From contig CAYYWZ010000074.1 in the NCBI GenBank assembly GCA_964475415.1, positions 1 through 19,701 of the forward strand: 19,701 bases of DNA. Direction: 5' to 3'. Source of the stretch: CALCMJ01 sp964475415 (GTDB taxonomy: Bacteria > Bacteroidota > Bacteroidia > Chitinophagales > Saprospiraceae). The notes beneath the pieces were generated by a model. The model searched no databases. It was not told the origin of the DNA and saw only the letters and a list, made by a program, of their open reading frames with translations. The first letter of the stretch is position 1, and each line of letters starts with the position of its first letter. The translations under genes were made by a program, and so were the position numbers. Shown here piece after piece: positions 1 to 8,197 of the stretch.

Positions 1-2336
1 CTGATTATAATTTTCTGTCTACTGATTCTATCTAGTGCTTGTCTCAATCTCGCCTCTTCTATATGGAATGTCATAACTTCTTCATAAGCCTGTCTAAGAA
101 GCAAATTATCTGGCTCGTAATCCTTAAATACCTGAAAAAATAATTGAGATGATGATTGCAAATGCCGATCCTTTTTTTGCTTTCCTGGAAACCCCTTATG
201 TACCAAACCACCAATGACGGCAATATCTCTAAATCTACGCATAGCCATTTCTACAGAATTCACACTAGACTGAATATGGGTATATAATTGCTTGGAATCA
301 AAGAGAGATGGTTCTATCAGTTCCTCTACATCTATAGGTTTATCAGTCAACAGTTCAAAGCCATAATCATTCATAGCTATAGAAAATGAGATACGATGTT
401 TCTGAGCAATCCGCCATGCAAAAAGCGTACTCATACCCTCATGAACGTATCGACCATCGAAAGGGTAAAAACAAATATGGAATCCTTCTCTACTCTTAAA
501 GTACTCGATAAGAAATTCGTCCGATCTAGGGAGACGGGATCGTTCTTCTTGTAGTTCTGCCAGAGGTCTGATCATTTCTAATTCTGCATCAGTAAACTTA
601 GCCTCTCCGATCAAATTTATTTTCCGCCTTAGCTGTTCTGACATTTCTGAACTAAAAGATATCCTTCCGCCCACCCAAGCTGGAATTTTCCCCGTCTTCT
701 TTTTACTCTTTTTTACAATAGCTTCCATATTCCGAATCTTTACTAATTCTAAAACACGTCCGCTAAAAACAAAAGTATCTCCAGGACTGAGTCCCATAAG
801 AAATCTTTCCTCTACCGTTCCTATTTTTCCTCCTGTCCTATATTTTACATTCATCAATGCATCAGAGACTATAGTACCGATAGCCATGCGATGTCGCATA
901 GCCACCCGCTTATTCATAGCAATAATTTTCTTACCATGAAGACCTACTCTACTATAATCATCATAGGATCTAAGAGCATCTCCTCCTGTCTTGATAAACT
1001 CTAATACCCAACTCCATTCTTCTTCAGAAATACTTTCGTAAGAGAAGGTTCCTTTAATCTCTTTATAGATCACAGAAGGATCAAATCCATCTGCTATCGC
1101 CAGACTCACCAGATACTGAGCCAACACATCGAAAGAACGGATATAAGGAATTCTGCTCTCTATATCTTTCTCTTCTATAGCCGTTCTGAGCGCTGATGCT
1201 TCGATCAGTTCCAATGAATGGGTAGGGACAAAATAGATCTTACTTACCGCGCCTGGCTTATGTCCAGAACGACCAGCTCTTTGTATAAACCTTGCCACAC
1301 CCTTAGGACTACCTATCTGAATAATGGTTTCTACGGGTCTAAAGTCTACGCCAAGATCTAGGCTCGAGGTACAGACAACGATTTTTAATTTCTCACTATG
1401 CAATGCTTGTTCTACCCAATCTCGTTGCGCCTTATCTATGGAACTGTGATGCATAGCCATCCATCCTGCTAGATCAGGAACTTCCTTAAGCAAACGCTGA
1501 TACCAGACTTCACATTGATTTCTTGTATTTGTAAAAATAAGTGTTGTAGCACTATGCTCTATGATAGGAACTACCTTATCTAGTAAGGTAATCCCCATAT
1601 GCCCAGCCCAAGGAAACTTCTCTATAGTATCTGGAAGAACAGTATGTACTTCTATTTTTTTCTCTATATCTGCTTTTACAACTATCCAGTCTTTGTCTCT
1701 TTGCGTGTATCCTTTAAGCACCTGCAAAGCCTCATCCATATTTCCTATTGTTGCAGAAATACCCCAAGTTCTAAGAGTGGGTTTCATACCTCTAAGTCGA
1801 GATAAGGCAAGTTCCATCTGGACTCCCCTCTTAGAACCAATAAGTTCGTGCCACTCATCTACAATTATCGTTTCTAGATCAGCAAATATCTTTTTATAAT
1901 GCTTAGAAGCTAAGAGTAGGTGTAAACTTTCTGGCGTAGTAATAAGAATTTGTGGTGGTTTAGCTATTTGTTTTTGTCGCTGTGCTGAAGTCGTATCACC
2001 TGTTCGCACTCCGACTTGCCAGTCCATACCTAATCCTTCTATAGCACGCGCTGAAGAAAGCAAAATTTCCTTTGCCAAGGCTTTAATGGGCGTGATCCAA
2101 ATAGCACGCAAACCAGATGTTGGTTCTTGCTTTTTTTCTTTGTGCAATGACTCTAATAAAATAGGCATTAGTATGGAATAGGTCTTACCGCTACCAGTAG
2201 GCGCATTGATCAATCCACTCTTTCCCGTAAGATAAGCTTCCCAGGTCTCTTTTTGGAATGGAAATATCTTCCATCCTTGAGATTTGAACCAGTCCTTTCC
2301 AGGTTTAATAGATATTGCTGAGACCTTCCTAGCCAT
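1..2336 (-). CDS. Ligase-associated Lhr-like DEXH-box DNA helicase (3' end cut by window edge)
   Basis: Superfamily 2 helicase of the Lhr type, the partner of the ATP-dependent ligase upstream; the family unwinds DNA with ATP in a repair role. I translated it by hand: 778 codons stay open from the ATG at 2336 to the left edge. Visible motifs are Walker A APTGSGKT (residues 45-52), the Walker B/DEXH box as DEWHE (160-164) followed by LIGSKRGVQMELAL, an ISATIGN motif III, and motif VI QRAGRSGH (352-359). The C-terminal half has the Lhr-specific region (e.g. IPAWVGGR, CFYPFDGR). The visible end, SRQKIII, lies close to the usual C-terminus, so perhaps 40 residues are missing. Its ATG overlaps the last 8 bases of the ligase gene, implying translational coupling. 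A PdeM-type phosphoesterase often follows in this operon but would lie outside the window. Confidence 0.95.
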   Translation of the reverse strand, partial: MARKVSAISIKPGKDWFKSQGWKIFPFQKETWEAYLTGKSGLINAPTGSGKTYSILMPILLESLHKEKKQEPTSGLRAIWITPIKALAKEILLSSARAIEGLGMDWQVGVRTGDTTSAQRQKQIAKPPQILITTPESLHLLLASKHYKKIFADLETIIVDEWHELIGSKRGVQMELALSRLRGMKPTLRTWGISATIGNMDEALQVLKGYTQRDKDWIVVKADIEKKIEVHTVLPDTIEKFPWAGHMGITLLDKVVPIIEHSATTLIFTNTRNQCEVWYQRLLKEVPDLAGWMAMHHSSIDKAQRDWVEQALHSEKLKIVVCTSSLDLGVDFRPVETIIQIGSPKGVARFIQRAGRSGHKPGAVSKIYFVPTHSLELIEASALRTAIEEKDIESRIPYIRSFDVLAQYLVSLAIADGFDPSVIYKEIKGTFSYESISEEEWSWVLEFIKTGGDALRSYDDYSRVGLHGKKIIAMNKRVAMRHRMAIGTIVSDALMNVKYRTGGKIGTVEERFLMGLSPGDTFVFSGRVLELVKIRNMEAIVKKSKKKTGKIPAWVGGRISFSSEMSEQLRRKINLIGEAKFTDAELEMIRPLAELQEERSRLPRSDEFLIEYFKSREGFHICFYPFDGRYVHEGMSTLFAWRIAQKHRISFSIAMNDYGFELLTDKPIDVEELIEPSLFDSKQLYTHIQSSVNSVEMAMRRFRDIAVIGGLVHKGFPGKQKKDRHLQSSSQLFFQVFKDYEPDNLLLRQAYEEVMTFHIEEARLRQALDRISRQKIII

Positions 2337-3921
2337 ACTGTTCTAGCATTTGTAATAAATCAACTAAGGTATTAGCCTCTTCCACTTTTTTATCTTTCCT
2401 CCACCTCAGCATTCTAGGAAATCGCAATGCAACTCCTGACTTGTGCCTTGTAGAAGCATTAATCCCCTCAAAGGCAATCTCAAATACAAGCTCCGGTACG
2501 ACACTTCTCACAGGACCAAATTTTTCTTTTGTATGCTTGTTGACCCATCTTGTTATTTCTCTAAACTCGACATCCTTCAGTCCAGAATAAGCTTTTGCAA
2601 AAGGTACTAAGTTATCTCCATCCCAAACTGCAAAAGTATAATCCGTATATAGACCAGCTCTTCTGCCTGATCCTTTCTGCGCGTACAACATCACTGCATC
2701 TATAGTTAGTGGGTCTAATTTCCATTTCCACCAGTCTCCCTTTTTCCTACCTATACGATAAGGAGAATCCAATCGCTTAAGCATAAGTCCTTCACTTACA
2801 TACTGTCTAGAAAGATCACGTTCATCCGCAACAGTCTTCCATTCAGAAAAATCTATTTTTTCTGATATTTGTATAATACTATTTTCCTCTATCTCAGAAA
2901 TCATGGTTTCTAATATATCACGCCTATAGTATAAAGCTTGCTCTCTTATATCCACATTATTGTATTCTAGAATATCATAGACCATCAAGATTACTGGAAC
3001 CTCCTCTAATATTTTTTTGGTTACATTTTTTCTACCTATCCTAGTTTGCAATTTGTTAAAAGAAAGCGGAATTCCATCTTTGTATGGCAGTATTTCTCCA
3101 TCTAGCACCGTACCGTCCGGAACTAAATCCACAAGTACCTTATACTCAGGAAACTTATCCGTCACTAATTCCTCACCTCGAGACCAAACAAAAATATTTC
3201 CTGATCTAATAATGATTTGTCCTCTGATTCCATCCCACTTGCGTTCTACCTGCCATTCAGAAGGTCCTCCTAATTTATCGACTTCTGTTTCCAGTGCATA
3301 GGCAAGATAAAATGGATAGGGTCTAGAAATATCATCTAGTATATTTTCAGAAAGAATCAGTTGTTCATAAGTTGTAGACTGAGGCGTCCAATCTCCCATC
3401 AACCTATGAGCTATTGCATTTTCTTCTTGATTTGTAAATTTTGCTAAGGCCTTCATCATAAGTTTCTGGGAAACACCAACACGAAAGCCACCAGTTATTA
3501 ATTTGTTAAAAACAAATCGTTCTGCGTAACTCATCTGAGACCATGCACTAAGTACAAATAATTTCTTTTCCACTTCTTCCTTATCATAGAGTGCCATAAG
3601 CTGCTCTATCCATTCATGTAATTGCAAATCATTAGTCTCTGTCGCAAGCGGCAAGACCAACGCTATGGTTTCTGCTGTGTCCCCTACTGAGTTATAACTT
3701 TCGTCAAATAACCATTCCGGAATTTCTGCAAGCTCCGCAGCCCATTCTCGGAGCAAACTTACTTTTACACTTCGCTTAGGTCTTCTATGAGAAAGGATGG
3801 CGATAGCCCACATTTTATCTTGATCACTAGCTATAGAAAAGTAATCCACTAGAGATTCCACTTTGAGTGTTGTCTTAGTTGTCTGATCTAGATTCGTAAA
3901 AAGCTGCGCAAAATTTTTCAT
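2329..3921 (-). CDS. ATP-dependent DNA ligase of the exonuclease-ligase-helicase operon
   Basis: 530-residue ATP-dependent DNA ligase that seals nicks through a lysine-AMP intermediate; this is the repair type, separate from the replicative NAD-dependent LigA. The N-terminal ~200 residues are the helical DNA-binding domain. The nucleotidyltransferase motif I is KWDGIRG with catalytic Lys228; motif III is around DGEIL (274-278), motif IV EGLMLKR (377-383), and motif V WWKWK (397-401). The C-terminal OB-fold region follows and includes FAFEG-type sequence near 480-487. Length is normal for the family. It starts inside the exonuclease gene with an ATGA overlap (3918-3921) and ends 8 bases inside the helicase gene, so all three genes should be co-translated. 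The context supports a double-strand-break or DNA damage response role rather than replication. Confidence 0.96.
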   Translation of the reverse strand: MKNFAQLFTNLDQTTKTTLKVESLVDYFSIASDQDKMWAIAILSHRRPKRSVKVSLLREWAAELAEIPEWLFDESYNSVGDTAETIALVLPLATETNDLQLHEWIEQLMALYDKEEVEKKLFVLSAWSQMSYAERFVFNKLITGGFRVGVSQKLMMKALAKFTNQEENAIAHRLMGDWTPQSTTYEQLILSENILDDISRPYPFYLAYALETEVDKLGGPSEWQVERKWDGIRGQIIIRSGNIFVWSRGEELVTDKFPEYKVLVDLVPDGTVLDGEILPYKDGIPLSFNKLQTRIGRKNVTKKILEEVPVILMVYDILEYNNVDIREQALYYRRDILETMISEIEENSIIQISEKIDFSEWKTVADERDLSRQYVSEGLMLKRLDSPYRIGRKKGDWWKWKLDPLTIDAVMLYAQKGSGRRAGLYTDYTFAVWDGDNLVPFAKAYSGLKDVEFREITRWVNKHTKEKFGPVRSVVPELVFEIAFEGINASTRHKSGVALRFPRMLRWRKDKKVEEANTLVDLLQMLEQYG

Positions 3922-4937
3922 GAACCGGTAACTTTTTCTTCACTTATAACTTCATTCGTCTCTCCTTCAAACTCTGTGTATTCTGTCCTCGCATCTAATC
4001 CTTTTTCCCTAAGCCACTTAGCAAATACATCTGTAAAACCATGAGTACATATTACCCTAGTTGCTCCTGTAGCTTCTATCGCCCTATTCAGTCCATCCCA
4101 GTCAGCATGATCAGATAATACAAAACCTCTATCTACAGCCCTTCGTCTTCTGGCTCCACGGATAGCCATCCAGCCTGATGCAACTCCTACTGACTGCGGA
4201 GTCATTTTCTTTGACCAGTTAGAACCTATGGCTGCGGGAGGTGCGATTACTATATTTCCGATCAGATCTTTTTTGTTTGTATCCTTAGAAATTTGAATTG
4301 TTTCTTGGAGAGATACACCTTGACTTCTGATAACCTGATTAATATTTTCTACAGCTGTATGGGTGTAAATCCTGCCTATTTCATTATCTAAACCCTGAAG
4401 AACCCGTTGAGCCTTTCCTAAGGAATAAGCACTTATAAAGGATACTTTCCCAGTTTCCTTATTTCGCTTCCACCAATTATTAATATCACTGAAAATCTCT
4501 TTTTGATTTTTCCATTTGTAAATCGGTAAGCCAAAAGTACATTCGGTAATAAAGGTATTACATTTTACTGGTTCAAAAGCTGTGCTGAGCCCATCATCTT
4601 CTGTCTTGTAGTCTCCTGATGCTACCCAAACCTCTCCTTTGTAAGCTACTCTTATCTGAGCCGATCCTATTATATGTCCAGCAGGATGGAAAGAAAAATC
4701 AACACCGTTGATATTGGTTACTTCTCCGTATCGAGTAGTTTGTAAATTGATCTTACCCAATCTATACTTTATCGCAGGAGCAGCAATTTCAGTACACAAA
4801 TAGCGCTTACTACCATATCTAGAATGATCAGAATGTCCATGAGTGATCAAAGCCCTATCTACAGGACGCCAAGGATCTATATATACATCAGCTTGCTCAC
4901 ACCATATGCCCTTATTTGTAAATTGTAATAATGCCAT
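3918..4937 (-). CDS. Ligase-associated MBL-fold/beta-CASP-type exonuclease
   Basis: 339-residue metallo-beta-lactamase fold nuclease, related to the SNM1/Pso2 and beta-CASP group, expected to trim DNA ends before ligation. Metal-site motifs are visible in order: HGHSDH (33-38), PAGHIIGSAQ (85-94), SGDYK (107-111), SDHADW (275-280) and THGF (298-301). Together these supply the His and Asp ligands of a di-metal site. There is no signal peptide, so it is cytoplasmic. It is the first gene of the operon and overlaps the ligase start by 4 bases. No clear promoter box was found in the 77 bases between it and the membrane protein gene at 5015; a sequence close to TAnnTTTG (TATATTTA, minus strand, near 4944-4951) is the best candidate. 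The family assignment is firm; substrate polarity cannot be read from the sequence. Confidence 0.95.
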   Translation of the reverse strand: MALLQFTNKGIWCEQADVYIDPWRPVDRALITHGHSDHSRYGSKRYLCTEIAAPAIKYRLGKINLQTTRYGEVTNINGVDFSFHPAGHIIGSAQIRVAYKGEVWVASGDYKTEDDGLSTAFEPVKCNTFITECTFGLPIYKWKNQKEIFSDINNWWKRNKETGKVSFISAYSLGKAQRVLQGLDNEIGRIYTHTAVENINQVIRSQGVSLQETIQISKDTNKKDLIGNIVIAPPAAIGSNWSKKMTPQSVGVASGWMAIRGARRRRAVDRGFVLSDHADWDGLNRAIEATGATRVICTHGFTDVFAKWLREKGLDARTEYTEFEGETNEVISEEKVTGS

Positions 4938-5014
4938 CTTTTGTAAATATAGTAGACATCCATGAGAGTATATGAGTAAAAGCTAGCTTACTAAGTTTGT
5001 ACGGAATATTTTTA

Positions 5015-5401
5015 TTATACTACTTTATGGTTAAGTGATTTTATTTTGCCGACAAGTAGCAAAGACGTAAGTACCAGAGAAATATAGCAAGTAGGAATAT
5101 TAGCTGGGCCTCTAGGACATTCCATAGATCCGGCAATCTCTCCTACCGTAGCAAAAAAAGCTAGTAGAAAAAGAACACTTATAAAAAAGAAAAATAGCTT
5201 AAGCGCTTCGGTAGATTTAAGAAAATGAAAAACAAAGGCAATTAAAAGAAGTATGAAAACCACATAACATACCGGTACAGAAAAAAATTTGGGACATGAA
5301 TGACTAGTATCGAATTCAGAAAGAGCAAGTAGAAAACTTGCTACCAAGCTTGCTGTAAGTACAGCTAAGGTTATATAAAACCATTTGTTTTTTTTAGACA
5401 T
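5015..5401 (-). CDS. Small four-helix membrane protein with duplicated CP-x(n)-PxCY motif, unknown function
   Basis: 128-residue protein I cannot assign to a named family. It has four hydrophobic segments, at about residues 7-28, 44-62, 67-88 and 104-118, with a Lys-rich N-terminus. The two halves resemble each other: helix, short loop with CPKFFSVPVCY (36-46), helix; then helix, loop with CPRGPANIPTCY (95-106), helix. Each loop carries two cysteines (C36/C45 and C95/C105) followed by Tyr, just before an outgoing helix. By the positive-inside rule both loops should face the periplasm. Paired periplasmic cysteines hint at disulfides or thiol chemistry, but there is no CxxC. It has its own plausible promoter (5418-5447) and is separated from the repair operon, so a link to DNA repair is unlikely. 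Confidence 0.8.
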   Translation of the reverse strand: MSKKNKWFYITLAVLTASLVASFLLALSEFDTSHSCPKFFSVPVCYVVFILLLIAFVFHFLKSTEALKLFFFFISVLFLLAFFATVGEIAGSMECPRGPANIPTCYISLVLTSLLLVGKIKSLNHKVV

Positions 5402-5417
5402 ATGATTATAATCTTTC

Positions 5418-5447
5418 TAAACTTAAAAAATTTGACAGACTTGTCAA
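5418..5447 (-). promoter_or_regulatory. Bacteroidota-type promoter for the 5015-5401 membrane gene
   Basis: On the minus strand a TTG (complement of 5445-5447) is followed after exactly 19 bases by TAAGTTTA (complement of 5418-5425). This approaches the Bacteroidota consensus TTG-N19-TAnnTTTG, missing only the final G. Transcription would begin roughly 10 bases before the ATG at 5401. The -33 element lies inside the palindrome at 5432-5447. Called by eye only. Confidence 0.4.
5432..5447. promoter_or_regulatory. Perfect inverted repeat TTGACA-N4-TGTCAA, candidate operator
   Basis: 16-bp perfect palindrome with 6-bp arms and the 4-base spacer GACT. It sits 31 bases upstream of the membrane-protein start and overlaps that gene's putative -33 element. 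The spacing (TTGAC-N6-GTCAA) resembles a Crp/Fnr-family dimer site, but no regulator gene is nearby, so the binding protein is unknown. Confidence 0.4.
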
Positions 5448-5532
5448 TTATTAGTGAACAATAAAAAATTGTGAATTCATCATTTTATCTAAATCAATTA
5501 TTAGTACTATATTTCGAAAAACATTAGCTCTT

Positions 5533-6304
5533 ATGAAATTCCTTAGCATTTTGTCTTTCTATTTTTTGTGAGTCAATTATCTTTCGCCCAGTGTTACGAT
5601 GTATCGCTTAGCAATGGTTCTTTCTCCCCTTCTAATCCCGCTATCGTAGGTGATGAAACAGTATTAACTTTTTCTTTTTGTAATGATAATGATGAGTTAC
5701 CACTTGATGAAACGAATATGGTAGATATAGTTATAAGTCCGGCAAAAATGAATCCTGTAAATACCACACCTCAGGGTATAGAGCAGGCTGAGAACTATTT
5801 TGATATTACTTACCTTGAAGATTTCAATTCTCGGTCGCTGAACCAGAATAAAAATTTTCCTCCTAACGAATGTATAAGCTTGACTACTAGTTTTCTGGTA
5901 ACAGCCGAATCTAATGAGACAAATCCTTCAGCCGGTGTAAATATGAATATCGCTCCTTCAGTAATAATAAATGGAAGTAGCTGTAATGAGCCTGAAGATG
6001 ACAATCTTAATATATTTACATCTGCAATAATTCTAGTAAATACCAATGATCTTGATAAAGAGCTAGTTGTTAATATTTTTCCAAATCCTATTCATTATAG
6101 TATGCTCCAGATAGATCAGAATCAGAATCAGAATGAAGGTCACTAAGTTATTCTATTTATGACATCGCTGGTATAAAGCTTTTATCGGATACACTTGAGG
6201 ATCATACAAATCAGATTGATGTCAGCTTGCTCATTTCAGGTGTCTACACACTACTTATAAGGGGAGAATCTGGATTTATCTCGAAGAAACTATTTGTTCC
6301 CTAA
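5533..6304 (+). pseudogene. Secreted T9SS cargo protein, disrupted by two one-base deletions
   Basis: The uninterrupted middle part runs from a GTG at 5568 to a TAA at 6144-6146 (192 codons), but its two natural ends lie in other frames. Upstream, ATG 5533 encodes MKFLSILSFYFL and then stops; one extra T in the six-T run (5562-5567) would join it to VSQLSFAQCYDVSL, giving an ordinary signal peptide. Downstream, IFPNPIHYSMLQID runs to NEGH and stops; one extra C near 6143 continues it as LSYSIYDIAGIKLL through SGVYTLLIRGE to KKLFVP and TAA at 6302-6304. That is a textbook T9SS type A sorting domain. The repaired protein would have about 257 residues and be exported to the cell surface or medium. 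The central domain is not recognised. Either a decaying gene, a phase-variable one, or two assembly errors. Confidence 0.75.
6115..6132 (+). repeat. Short tandem repeat, three copies of ATCAGA
   Basis: Three exact 6-base units (ATCAGA) encode the QNQNQN stretch just before the frameshift in the T9SS protein remnant. A hexamer repeat does not shift the frame by itself, but it marks a slippage-prone spot. Confidence 0.7.
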
Positions 6305-6467
6305 TATATATTGTTCTTTTTGCCTAGAAACTATCAGAATAGAATACTCTAGCTCTTTATATTCAATGAATAAACTCGTATTTGTACAATTGTATAGCCT
6401 ATAATTCGTTCTACCACAAGAATCCTATAATGATGAGTAATTATTTTCTCATTTTCAAGAATTATAA

Positions 6468-6475
6468 TATTTTTG
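6468..6475 (+). promoter_or_regulatory. Weak -7 box (TATTTTTG) ahead of the OmpA-like gene
   Basis: TATTTTTG fits TAnnTTTG and lies 88 bases before the OmpA-like start. No TTG is seen at the -33 position and the region is AT-rich, so chance is a real alternative. The rest of 6305-6563 shows no gene. Confidence 0.25.
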
Positions 6476-6563
6476 TAATTCCGTCAGCACGCGAAGCAAC
6501 AAAACCCAACTAGACTTTATTTTATAACCCATGACTAATCGTAGTCAATAAAAATCAAATTGT

Positions 6564-7484
6564 ATGTTACGTATTTGTACCTTATTCGTGATGATGTTAT
6601 TTCTTATGAGTTCTTGTGTCAGTAAGAAAAAGATGGCTGAAATACAAGCCATGCAAGATCAGCTCAAAAGAGATCATGATAATACCCTTATCGAATTTGA
6701 TTTATACAGAAAACAGTGCGAAGAAGATAAACTAGCCTTAAGAAATAAGGAAAATGAATCTCAAACAAAAAATAAATATCTTCAAGAAACAATTGCAGAA
6801 AGAGAAAAACAAAACAAAAACCTGCAAAATGAGATAGACTATCAAAAGAAAACCAATACCAATCTATTAGATAGATTATCGGATCTTTCTATTGTAAGTA
6901 AAGAAGGTGCAGCCAGCATAAAAAACTCATTGGAAACGCTCAATAGACAGAGCGGATATATACAAGATTTGACAGGCACGATACAAAGAAAAGATTCTGT
7001 AAATCTATCCCTTGTCATGAATCTAAAGCGATCCTTATCTGATATCAATGATCAGGATGTAAATGTAGAAGTAAAAAAAGGAGTTGTCTATGTATCTCTG
7101 TCTGATAAGCTATTGTACAACTCAGGAAGTTCTGTTGTAAAACCCTCTGCAGAAATCGTACTCTCAAAAATAGCTAAGGTTGTCAATGATCATAGAAATC
7201 TAGATATTCTTATAGAAGGCCATACCGACAATGTTCCTATCGCCAACTCTTGTATAACGGACAATTGGGATCTAAGTGTAAAAAGAGCAACCTCTGTAGC
7301 TAGAGTACTCCAACAAAAGTATGCAGTCGATCCTAGTAGAATAACTGCTGGAGGAAGATCAGAATATAGCCCTAAGGCAAGTAATGACAATTCTTTTAAC
7401 AGAAGTATAAACAGAAGAACAGAGATAATTATATTACCTAAGCTTGATGAATTCTTTGAGTTATTGAAAGCACCACAGGGATAA
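6564..7484 (+). CDS. OmpA-family outer-membrane lipoprotein with coiled coil
   Basis: 306-residue lipoprotein that should anchor the outer membrane to peptidoglycan. The N-terminus is a lipoprotein signal with lipobox LMSSC and acylated Cys18. Residues 22 to about 160 are charged and Gln/Lys/Glu-rich, predicted coiled coil, acting as a periplasmic spacer. The C-terminal OmpA/MotB domain spans about 165-292: LLYNSGSSVVKPSAE, then EGHTDNVPI (218-226) with the diaminopimelate-binding Asp222, NWDLSVKRA (234-242), the GGRSEYSP loop, and NRSINRRTEIII (279-290) with the conserved Arg. It is complete, in a normal family size, and monocistronic: its upstream neighbour is a pseudogene and the downstream gene is convergent. 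Confidence 0.95.
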   Translation: MLRICTLFVMMLFLMSSCVSKKKMAEIQAMQDQLKRDHDNTLIEFDLYRKQCEEDKLALRNKENESQTKNKYLQETIAEREKQNKNLQNEIDYQKKTNTNLLDRLSDLSIVSKEGAASIKNSLETLNRQSGYIQDLTGTIQRKDSVNLSLVMNLKRSLSDINDQDVNVEVKKGVVYVSLSDKLLYNSGSSVVKPSAEIVLSKIAKVVNDHRNLDILIEGHTDNVPIANSCITDNWDLSVKRATSVARVLQQKYAVDPSRITAGGRSEYSPKASNDNSFNRSINRRTEIIILPKLDEFFELLKAPQG

Positions 7485-7744
7485 GTGCCTCTCTTGATAG
7501 CAATAGTAACATTTGCATTTAATCAAATATTGAGACCTAATTATCATTGGTACTTTTACACTCCAATTAGAACTATTGTATCCATAAAATAGTTTTAATG
7601 ACAAGTGTCAATAAAATCACTTTCTAACTTTAAACTACTAGAATTTAATTAATTTTAAACTGCTAAAGCTCTCCAGTTATTTAGGGGGTTAGAAGGTAAG
7701 TGACTTTTCATAATTATAAATTCTAACTACAACCTATGAGATCT

Positions 7745-8098
7745 TCAACGATTTTTTGAAAAGAAAATACTTTTGCTGAAATATAGAAATGTAATACCAC
7801 TGAAAACTAGTATTATTCCTTTTGCTATTTTTTCATTTAGAAATCTTCCTTTAAAAACAGCTGGTGAATAATAAAGCTGAAAGAAAAAAACAAGGGAAAT
7901 ACATACCCATGCAACGACTACCATAGACCTATTACCAGAACGTATGGTATTGCTAAAGGTCAATGCTAGAAATACTAAGAACAGAGAAAAATAGATTTCA
8001 GGACTTGGAGATATCGTATTATTAAACTCCCAGTAGGATACAAGACCTATCACTACGGAGTGCGCCATATTTAAGTTAGATAATCGTGTTGAGTCCAT
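7745..8098 (-). CDS. Hypothetical small integral membrane protein
   Basis: 117-residue protein with no family I recognise. Three confident hydrophobic segments are at about residues 35-52 (EIYFSLFLVFLALTF), 58-76 (MVVVAWVCISLVFFF) and 90-110 (IAKGIILVFSGITFLYF); a weaker one may cover 11-25. The start is uncertain: Met1 at 8098 and Met11 are both possible, and neither has a Shine-Dalgarno. It ends in a basic tail (FFSKNR). It lies downstream of the cyclophilin on the same strand but a terminator-like hairpin separates the two, so it is probably transcribed alone. Nothing in the neighbourhood suggests a function. Confidence 0.6.
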   Translation of the reverse strand: MDSTRLSNLNMAHSVVIGLVSYWEFNNTISPSPEIYFSLFLVFLALTFSNTIRSGNRSMVVVAWVCISLVFFFQLYYSPAVFKGRFLNEKIAKGIILVFSGITFLYFSKSIFFSKNR

Positions 8099-8139
8099 CT
8101 ATATTTATTTTGTGAATTATCGCACAAAGAAAAATAAAG

Positions 8140-8174
8140 AGAGAGGTAAAAATAGTCTTTACTCTTACCTCTCT
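8140..8174 (-). terminator. Rho-independent terminator after the cyclophilin gene
   Basis: Perfect 10-bp stem: AGAGAGGTAA at 8140-8149 pairs with TTACCTCTCT at 8165-8174, with a 15-base loop. On the minus strand the stem is followed by TTATTTTTCTTT, a T-rich tract. It begins 24 bases past the cyclophilin stop (8198), the expected place. Confidence 0.7.
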
Positions 8175-8197
8175 TTATATTAAAGTTAATTTCTGAT

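Noticed and set aside
1561..1899. 112-codon plus-strand open frame
   Set aside because: Lies wholly antisense to the Lhr-like helicase, whose DEWHE and ISAT motifs are on the other strand; composition is Ser/Ile-rich shadow sequence.
5568..6146. Stand-alone 192-residue protein starting at GTG 5568
   Set aside because: It lacks its signal peptide and half of the T9SS sorting domain, both found in adjacent frames; better read as part of a frameshifted gene.
7599..7610. Inverted repeat TGACA-AG-TGTCA
   Set aside because: Short, in a gap between convergent genes, with no promoter near; likely chance in AT-rich sequence.
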